A stretch of 64,000 nt of DNA from Emergomyces orientalis (taxonomy: Eukaryota > Ascomycota > Eurotiomycetes > Onygenales > Ajellomycetaceae): assembly GCA_002110485.1 (NCBI GenBank), contig MOWL01000047.1, positions 248,001 through 312,000 on the forward strand, read 5' to 3'. Below are positions 57,061 to 64,000 of the stretch, one piece after another. The notes under the pieces are model-generated. The model was not told the origin of the DNA, searched no databases, and saw nothing but the letters and a program-made list of their open reading frames with translations. Position numbers and translations under genes: made by a program. How positions within the stretch are numbered: the first letter of the stretch is position 1; every line of letters starts with the position of its first letter.

Positions 57061-58143
57061 ATGCCCATCTCAATCAATCGAATTCTACAAACTGCTTCTG
57101 TCACAAAGAGAAGACCCACGAAACATTATACAGGCATGAGTCCGTCACGAACAGATTCCTGGGACAGCCAGTCGACAGAATCCGGACCTCCCGCCCCGAA
57201 GTTTCTCACCAACCCCCCAAAAGAGATCCGCAGGGGGTTTACCACGACCTGCCCCATTGTGGTTGAAGTTGATGTGAGAGAGTACGAAGCCTTTTTCAAC
57301 TTGCCCGCGCCCGAGTGTAGTTGGATAGAACTTGAAATGATGGCCGGGGGACCAAAAATTCGGCTAGATATTGCAGTTGCACAATCAGATTGGCGGCTTT
57401 TCAGAGGAATATTTAAGGATGTCTCCGTTGCCGTGTTGGGAACGTTTGAGGTTACTGCACAGGCATTTTTCAATTTTGGTGTTGATCAACCTGTCCTGAC
57501 CTCAACTATTGGGTCGGCTCGTTATGCGATGCAAGTCTTTAATCCCACTCGTAATCGGCGATATAATGAACGTTATGCCACAGGTGACTATTCAGCTCCA
57601 TCTTTTCCATATTTCTGCGTTTTTTACGTTTATTTGTTGTATCGGCCAGCTATATTGTGGTGAGAACATTAGGAGCAGGCTCGGGCTGACTGTTTTATTC
57701 CAAAAACACATGAAATCGTTTTCCTCCGTGAGAATTGGCAAGACCTACAATATACCCAACCGGAAATGGAGCGCATCGTTGAAGTGCTGTCAAATAACAA
57801 CGTGGATGGGACCAATGGCAATGGGATCAATGGCAATGGGATCAATGGCAATGGGATCAATGGCAATGGGATCAATGGCAATGGGGCCGACGGGAATGGG
57901 GTTAACGGGAATGGATACAGTCACTAAGAGTCATCTAACAGCGGAAGGTCAAGTGGGATTAGTGTGAATGGGATTAAGGGTGAAGAGAATGACAGCAGTG
58001 GGGTCTACGGTCGTAATTCGGATGATGGTGAGCTCGAAATGGAGATCAACTGGTCTGATTTATCAGACATAAAACTCGAATCATATGCCCCAGCGAGAAA
58101 GGAACCTAACAGAGATATTTTTCGGGATTTTTTGCTTTTTTGA
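57061..58143 (+). pseudogene. Unidentified protein gene with Gly-Asn repeat and an in-frame stop
   Basis: No family recognised. The first exon encodes about 175-186 residues: a basic start (MPISINRILQTASVTKRRP), a Ser/Pro linker, then an ordered-looking part (FTTTCPIVVEVDVREYEAFF; CSWIELEMMAGGPKIRLDI; VSVAVLGTFEVTAQAFF; SARYAMQVFNPTRN). A second coding segment begins at 57673 after a TAG (EQARADCFIPKTHEIVFLRE; QPEMERIVEVLSNN), runs into seven 15-bp units encoding G-X-N-G-N, and hits TAA at 57925-57927. The same frame then stays open 72 more codons (NGIKGEENDSSGVYGRNSDD; INWSDLSDIKLESYAPAR). The obvious donor (AG|GTGACT at 57584) is out of phase with the second segment; a weak GTTTTT donor at 57619 would be in phase. 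Either the gene truly ends at the TAA, or it is decaying. Confidence 0.5.
57808..57912 (+). repeat. In-frame 15-bp tandem repeat, seven units
   Basis: Units of GGG NNN AAY GGN AAT type; four are identical (GGGATCAATGGCAAT). It encodes (G-X-N-G-N)7. The purity of the central copies suggests recent slippage. Confidence 0.9.
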
Positions 58144-59616
58144 TTTCTAGTTCTTCTTATCCAATCAACGCTCATTAGGTATAACTCTACCCACAACGAG
58201 ATGAATAGCATTTATAAGTTACTTGCTTTCAGATATTGCAGATACATTTTTCTATTCAATATCCGCCCCAGCCAGCTCCATCCATCATACTAAAATTTCA
58301 TCAACCCCCCCCCTATTATCTCCATCACTTCGCAACACAGATTCATCATTATTTTTTAATAACTAATCTTGAAATGAATTATACATTACAGTAAGGCTGG
58401 AAGCAACACTTCAAAACATACTGTGCATTCAACTGTGATTCAGGTATTCGTTGTCTGATGATGATGCTGTTAGATTTCTGGTTCTTTTCTAATATGTCAA
58501 GGTAAACACCATAAAGAAATCAACTCGCAGTTCGTTGAGACGAAAGGATGCCGGCTTTGTCCAACGAACCCGAGATATGTTCGGGCAAAATCTATGTCCA
58601 CTGGGGAGGGCAAGGGTTGATTTATATCCTTACCTCTAACTTATTTTCTCTCCAGGCTGGCAATGGGGAATGCCTTGGATGACTTACATTCCGGCTGGGT
58701 TCCATAAGCAAGAACTTAGAGTGTGCCCATTCACAGCCATCATCATTTCAAAAAATTCATTGCATTTCTCAATATTTGAATCCTGTATTCCTCCTTTCCG
58801 TTTACCTTCTGTTTCTCTTCTTTTTTTTTTTTTTTTTCTTCTCTTCAAGTTCAGTTTATATGCTAGTTCGCTACCTTTATCACCAAGTCTAGTGAAAATC
58901 CTTGCCCTGTACACGTTGATTGAATAGTGATGGGTGATTCTTCCGCATCAACAGAAACTTTGTCACCACAACAAGAAGACGCGGTATACTGTTTGAGCTT
59001 TTAATTGGCTGTTCTGAGGTTTCGACTTGTGTCGGTAATGAATGATTGTAGGCAGCATACTTCCATTTTTGAGGGTTAGTGTGTGCGCGTTCTCTATTCT
59101 TTTATATTCTGCATTTAAAGGCAAATTCAACCCTAGGTAGTTCCCTATGCTGAAAAAAATTGAACTATACTATATCATTACTTGTTTTGTTGTTTTGTTT
59201 GTTATTGCTTTCCCTTTGTTTCTTTATTCTTCTTTTCTTTTCTGTTCTCTAAAACGATGTATCAAGAGTTACTCAAAGGTAGCCAAAAACCTTCTGTTCG
59301 GTGGCACATCTAGAACAAAGCACGCTCCATCACTGGTCATCGGAAGACACCTACATTATATGAATTTTATGTTATCCGGTTTGGAAACTCAAAGATACTG
59401 CTTGGGGAAAGTACAGTACCGCGAGGTGCGGAGTTCCTCTCAATATGTATATATATATATATATGTATATCCTGCTGGGTGCGCCCTGATAAAAATATCC
59501 TTACTCTAATTGACTTGGATAAAAAGTTTCATCTCCTCATCTGACTCGAATATCATCATTTATTTTTCTTCTATATATTCAGCCTACTTCTCTCCAGGCT
59601 GCCGAGACGCCGCTGA
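58144..59616. other. Intergenic, AT-rich
   Basis: About 1.5 kb with a C-run near 58,306, a long poly-T near 58,822-58,840 and an AT microsatellite near 59,447-59,464. No gene recognised. Confidence 0.45.
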
Positions 59617-60034
59617 AAAAAAAAGCGAGCCATAGAGTTTGAAGCAGTGCAGTTGAGAAGCTACAAACTCCCACACAAAATCACTACTTCCCAATGTATC
59701 GTTTTCAAAAATATCGATGAGTCAAACAGCGGAGATAGAATAGAATGGACACTGAGAATAATTATTAAAATGCACATGCCCGAGAAATTTTTCTCAAGAG
59801 CTGTTTTTAAGTCGAAACCGATTGTCTCGACAGAATGTTCAGACAGCCCCTGGTGCATTTACTTTGAGGTGACTGGGCACATGTCTGACCTCTGCGATGT
59901 GGAGGGCAAATGGTCGTTTCGCATCAAAAAAAAAGGGGGGTTTAAAAAGGTCGAAATGGGCAAAGCCGAACTACATTTCCTATCCACCGAAAGCAGGGAC
60001 GCCGACCCTGATGACACTTTCCAGAACTCTCTAA
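59617..60034 (+). pseudogene. ORF relic without start codon, next to an A9 run
   Basis: A frame open from 59617 to about 60042 encodes protein-like sequence (IVFKNIDESNSGDRIEWTLR; FFSRAVFKSKPIVSTECSD; SPWCIYFEVTGHMSDLCDVE; KVEMGKAELHFLSTESRD) and ends at a good donor (CTAA|GTATGT). It has no ATG near its start. Upstream, an acceptor CTCTCCAG leads into a different frame that shifts at a nine-A run (59616-59624); one A fewer would connect the two. No downstream exon joined cleanly. Family unknown; could be a real exon, a sequencing error or a dying gene. Confidence 0.3.
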
Positions 60035-60042
60035 GTATGTAG

Positions 60043-61791
60043 ATGTTTGGATACCCCATGTTTCCTCATCCATCCCCTATTAAGATCATTGCATGTATTG
60101 TCATCTTTGATAGAATCAATGATTCAACAGTAAAAGCTTCAGCTGACAATCACAATAGAGAAGTACAAGAAGGAGCGGGATCTAATGAACTCGAAAAATT
60201 CTGCCAAAAATTCCCGACGCACGACAGTGGAGGATGTGGAGGAGCCCAACATCGGGAACTGAATATATATTCCAGGAGCACCCAACCAGTTCGAAGCGCG
60301 AATCAGCCCGATCACAGATCAACGTTATGTCTTTTCTTTTCTTTTCTTTTTTCTGAGAGCGGTTGTGTCGCCCATTACCACATACGAAATGGAAGTGGAA
60401 GCAGCCGACATATGGTGCGCAATTAGGAATCACGGAAAGTGGCAATATAATTTCTTTCTCTCCTTACTTTTTGGGTTCTCATTTGTCTCATAATCCCACC
60501 TTAAATTGGAAATTGAGTAGAAGAGAAAGCTTCAGGGAAGAAATAAGAAATCATGTGAAAATTAAAATAAAAAAATGAACATTTTCACTTTCATAACTTA
60601 AGAAAGAGGATGATGATATTGTATAATTATTTTTGTTTATATTCTCAAAATTATCGTTTGATTAAGGAGGGAAGTTGGAGTTGACAGCCAACGGTGAACA
60701 AAGCACCCTCCATACTGTCACTTGCAGTTTTGAGACTGTGAATTTCCTGGAAAAAAGCCATGGAAATAAGTAGATTTCTGGCAGGCCCTTGGCGAGAGGT
60801 GGTGATGCCAATACGCAGGGACGAGAAGTTCTGTAGCCAGGCAAAAGCCGTGCTGAGTCAGAGGCAAATCACTCTGAAGGGCATGGAATAAATCATTCTG
60901 TTCCCAGGCTATCTATCCCTCGGGGATAGATAAATTCTCTCAATAATTCATAAAATAAATTAAAACTCAAGCATTGCCGTAAGATTATCCACCTCCTGAT
61001 ACTGGATCCCTGACGTAGTTTGAGATAAGACAGATTTGATGTTAACATCAGATTCTCCGCGGCCAAAATGGAGAAGCAAAATTAAAAGAAAATGGCTCAG
61101 CGGCACAAAGAGAAGGTCTCCAAATGAAGCTAATTGAGGTTGCGAAATATCGAGTTTTTCTATCCCATGTGAAAACCTTCGTCATCGGCTGGTGGAACAA
61201 AGGCGGAATGATTTGGTTCTTCGGGAGTGTTCCGTGTCTGGTGACACAGGGCGGGTCCGAACTAGGAATATTAGGGCTAGTTTAGAGTTTCTTGGCGATG
61301 TGCGGCTGAAAATCACCTGATATTGGGAATATGTTAGGGCTTGGTCACAAGGATATCAGGGTGGCAACAGCTATATGTCAGGTTATGATATTACTGATTC
61401 TTGGAGAGGAGAAGAACTAGCTATGCAAGGGGAGTGGGGATATAAGATGCATCATCGCCTCTGTGGGTCACATGACCGTCACATGACCGTGCCCTAAGCC
61501 CTAGCGACCTTACAGAATAGTCTGGATCTTCCAAGGTTGGAAGGTGCCAAGAGCCCCCGCGGGTTTTCCAGGTGCCCCGGGGCTCCTTCCAATTCCCCAC
61601 TCCCGGTCCAAAGGGTCCAGAGAGGTAGCCAGTTCGGGTTTAGCGCGCAGGAGCTAACTCTTAGTCAGATCTTATTTTGGTCATCTTTGGACATATCTAG
61701 TAGTATCTAGAGAAGAGGGAACACAAGTACTCCTCTCCTAGGTCACCACAATTTATTGACAATATTGACTATTTCCCTTTACTCACTCTCA
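60043..61791. other. Intergenic, no gene recognised
   Basis: About 1.75 kb. Short open frames only. It contains two palindromic repeats: tandem GTCACATGACC copies near 61,468-61,490 and a CTTCCAA/TTGGAAG hairpin near 61,529-61,544, upstream of the pseudogene that follows. Confidence 0.45.
61468..61490. repeat. Direct repeat of palindromic GTCACATGACC
   Basis: Two copies of GTCACATGACC, 11 bp apart start to start; each contains the E-box CACATG inside a near-perfect palindrome. Possible bHLH-type site; function inferred only. Confidence 0.5.
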
Positions 61792-62875
61792 ATGGGTCAC
61801 ACAATCAATCCAACAACATGCTCACTGCAGAGAAACCCAAAAATCCCCTCAGAAGAACCATCTGCCCAGCAATTGTTTAACAACATCCGAAAGGTGATAC
61901 TAGTATTGACGACTAATGACAACGCGGATTTGACATTTCTGAATATCCCCCCTTCTGCTGGGCTCGGGCTTACCACCTCATTTTCAGAGGATCCTGAGAT
62001 TGAAAGCGTTCTCCCTCGGTAGGCTACTTGTGGCAAATGTTTTTTACATGGAGTTCTTCGTTTTGAGACGATTGGTACACCAATCAACCTGTTCCAGGAT
62101 TTCCTACAGTGACACAGGTCCTGACAGCGCGTGTCAACCCCACCCATATCCACGACTGCCATCACGACTGGTTAGTCAAGGAGCTCTACCGTATGGGTTC
62201 TGAAGGGTTTCTGACAGCTACAGAGATAGATGAGCTCAAAATTCAGACTGGAATGAATGGGTTGCATTTTTTTCTCCCCTCCCATTCGACCCTTTATTTG
62301 TTGCTGAATTTCTATTTTTGTTAATTTTCGTATACATCTATAGTTTTTCGCGGATTTACGGCTCCATATGCTCACTCTTCGAAAAAGCCTGATACGTACC
62401 TTCTTCCAGACGATAAACCTTTACCAACAGTAGTAGTAGAAACCGGCTGGTCAGAATCATGGCCCCGATTAAACGCAGACAAGGATCTCTGGCTCGTGGG
62501 CGGAGGTGGGGCTGTTCAACTAGTATTACTTATCATATGGACGAAGATAACCGGCAACAGAATTCAAGGGTGAATTGCAAATTCATGGGAGGGATTCTGC
62601 TGGCAACACTGCATTGCTTCAGGCCGAAGTAGGTAGCTGTTTCACACTTCGTTTCAGGGGGAGAAAAACAACAACTGACATTATATTATCAGCCTATTTT
62701 CCCCGCGCCAGCAGCTGGTGGTCCGACTCAATCAGTTCCTATTACTAGAGGGCAGCTTTTTGGCACATACGTTTTTCCTAGTAGAGATCCGAATGATGTC
62801 TATGAACTCTCTATCCCAAATCTACGCACAAAAGCGAATGGGGCAATTAGAGTAATGGGATTTGTTACAGCTTAG
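61792..62875 (+). pseudogene. Decayed member of a fungal restriction-nuclease-like family
   Basis: Pieces of one protein family lie in order but in different frames. ATG at 61792 starts MGHTINPTTCSLQRNPK and reads to VLPR, then a TAG. A second frame carries VNPTHIHDCHHDWLVKELY and GFLTATEIDELKIQTGMN. After an intron-like T-rich stretch come FRGFTAPYAHSSKKPDTYLL, PTVVVETGWSESWPRL, DKDLWLVGGGGAVQLVLLI and WTKITGNRIQG. One base later the frame shifts (CAAGGGTGA, an extra G) to ELQIHGRDSAGNTALLQAE, then a normal intron and IFPAP, PITRGQLFGTYVFPSRDPND, ending GFVTA-stop. I recall this order (HDCHH, KPD, VVVETGWSES, GQLFG, NPNDV) from fungal proteins with a PD-(D/E)XK-like core; the family name is uncertain. 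At least two frame breaks and one stop argue for a pseudogene. Confidence 0.7.
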
Positions 62876-63666
62876 TCTCCTCATTCGTCTCTTCCTGGTA
62901 TGCTGCCCCAAACATTAATAATTAGCTAAATTTCCGACGACTTTCAGGGACTCTTTTGTACTGACTGCCGTCAAGTTTGGGTTTATATTTTTATATGTTT
63001 ACATTCGACAAGGTGTACTCACGAGACTAACACCATCTCCCTGGTTCAAATGCACAGTTAGCAGGAGTGAAGATTTAAAAATGGTGGCTTCTAAAAGTTT
63101 TAAATATACTATAATAACAGCACCATTTGGCTGTACACCTCATGATTTTCATTGCTTTTATTTTTATTATTATTTTTTATTTTGAATGAAGAACCAGTTA
63201 TTGGAGGTTCTTAGAACAAGAAATTGCTCCAAAAATGAGCAGAGATGACACACGATATTAGCAGAAATTGCCAGTGATTATCGCAGAGCACCAACCCTTG
63301 GAGAACAAAAAGCAAAACTTCAAAAATTTATCAAACACTCACCACGACCAGTCCAATCAAATTAGACGTCATCCAGGGTCACTCCGTTCAAGAAGTAGTG
63401 CCCACGCTTCGTTCACCCCATCATCAGAAACAGGCGGTATGGAGGCAAGCCAGGGTGATCTTTGCCAGGATCGGAGCCGGAATGTCTCGTGAGGCAGACT
63501 CCACCAGGGGCCTTGTCGAATGAGAGGACACCCAAGAAGCCAAGTTGTTTTCTAGAAGGACGCTAGAAGGGGACAATGTTCACCACTTTTGCCGAACTAG
63601 CGGGATGCAGGCTAACTGGCGGTGACCAAGATAGGTGTGAACTCAGGAAATTATTGGGGGCACTCA
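62876..63666. other. Intergenic, no gene recognised
   Basis: About 790 bp, AT-rich at 63,100-63,200. No convincing gene. Confidence 0.45.
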
Positions 63667-64000
63667 TCAGTTTGGCCCCACAATCAGATCACATCCGATG
63701 CACGGTTTCCTTGGCCCTTGCCTGGCGCCTGGGGCATCATCATCGTCATCGCCATTCCTCCCCAGTCCCCCAAAGTCCCATAAAACCCCCCTGTCCCTGC
63801 TGTCACCTGATAGATTGATTCCGCCAATCTCCGTGATGTTATTGGCCGCTTCGGCAGCAACGAAAATTGGCGATGAATCACTGCCGCCCATTGAATATCC
63901 CCAAAACCACCACATTTCACAAGTCGGATCCCGATGCCGAAAAGGATACATAGCTAATACAGTTCGACCGGGAATCCATGCCGTCCTAGCCCGATGACTC
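63667..64000 (-). CDS. Doubtful ORF continuing past the right edge
   Basis: A minus-strand frame stays open from the window end to a TAG near 63,667. It contains TAWIPGRTVLAMYPFRHRD, WWFWGYSMGGSDSSPIFVAA and an Asp run (GDDDDDAPG). The first ATG inside the window is at 63,951, but the frame is open beyond it. No domain recognised. Possibly the 3' exon of a gene mostly outside the window. Confidence 0.25.
   Translation of the reverse strand, partial: SHRARTAWIPGRTVLAMYPFRHRDPTCEMWWFWGYSMGGSDSSPIFVAAEAANNITEIGGINLSGDSRDRGVLWDFGGLGRNGDDDDDAPGARQGPRKPCIGCDLIVGPN

Noticed and set aside
57061..57663. Velvet-domain regulator
   Set aside because: The fragment was compared by eye with remembered velvet motifs (RQQP..AR.CG, DPPPIVQL); none is present.
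63040..63060. Possible tRNA B box (GGTTCAAATGC)
   Set aside because: Does not match the CC end of the B box, and no A box or acceptor stem lies upstream.
1..64000. CRISPR array, prophage, operons or bacterial features
   Set aside because: The sequence is clearly eukaryotic with spliceosomal introns; no such structures were seen.

Overview
The window is nuclear DNA of a filamentous ascomycete. Many genes carry short introns with GTRNGT donors, CTAAC or CTAAA-like branch sites and YAG acceptors. The recognisable proteins (SconB, Atg17, Rio1, Smc3, Cbr1, cytosolic-type ArgRS, Dbp9, tafazzin, the mitochondrial ribosomal protein MRPL31, a DUF6590 protein) are typical of Pezizomycotina. Long AT-rich or pyrimidine-rich intergenic stretches and the character of the hypothetical proteins suggest Eurotiomycetes, probably Onygenales/Ajellomycetaceae. 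That placement is inference from recalled protein families; no search was run.

Layout. 0-17 kb is a housekeeping block: 3'-truncated sconB (-), ATG17 (+), RIO1 (-) divergent from the five-exon cohesin gene SMC3 (+), a DUF3605/Gig1-like gene (-), and CBR1 (+) with a 5-nt first coding exon. 17-19.4 kb is arginyl-tRNA synthetase (+), with an apparent mitochondrial-targeting N-terminal extension and a 7-nt last coding exon. 19.4-27.9 kb is an 8.4-kb gene desert full of homopolymers and simple repeats, ending in what looks like a long leader (with a uORF) of a 649-aa disordered protein. 29.9-41.4 kb holds a single-pass membrane protein gene (+), about 4.4 kb of non-coding DNA, and a coiled-coil protein gene (-). 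41.4-51.1 kb is dense again: a DUF6590 gene, DBP9, a leucine-rich fungal protein, TAZ1 (the catalytic histidine sits in a 19-nt micro-exon) and MRPL31 divergent from TAZ1. 51.7-54.4 kb encodes an 872-aa membrane-anchored protein. 57-64 kb looks like decaying accessory DNA: a repeat-containing gene interrupted by an in-frame stop, an ORF relic next to a homopolymer, and a clearly frameshifted member of a fungal nuclease-like family.

How the genes relate. There is no biosynthetic cluster and no mobile element was recognised. Functional themes are mitochondria (ArgRS extension, TAZ1, MRPL31, Cbr1 at membranes), ribosome biogenesis (RIO1, DBP9), chromosome cohesion (SMC3, with two MCB-type ACGCGT boxes upstream), autophagy (ATG17) and sulfur control (sconB). 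I did not find a convincing novel multi-gene system. The most unusual points are the three very short coding exons, the candidate dual-targeted ArgRS, and the decayed genes at the right end. Exon models were built by hand from reading-frame continuity, splice motifs and remembered family conservation. Transcript data would be the decisive check.
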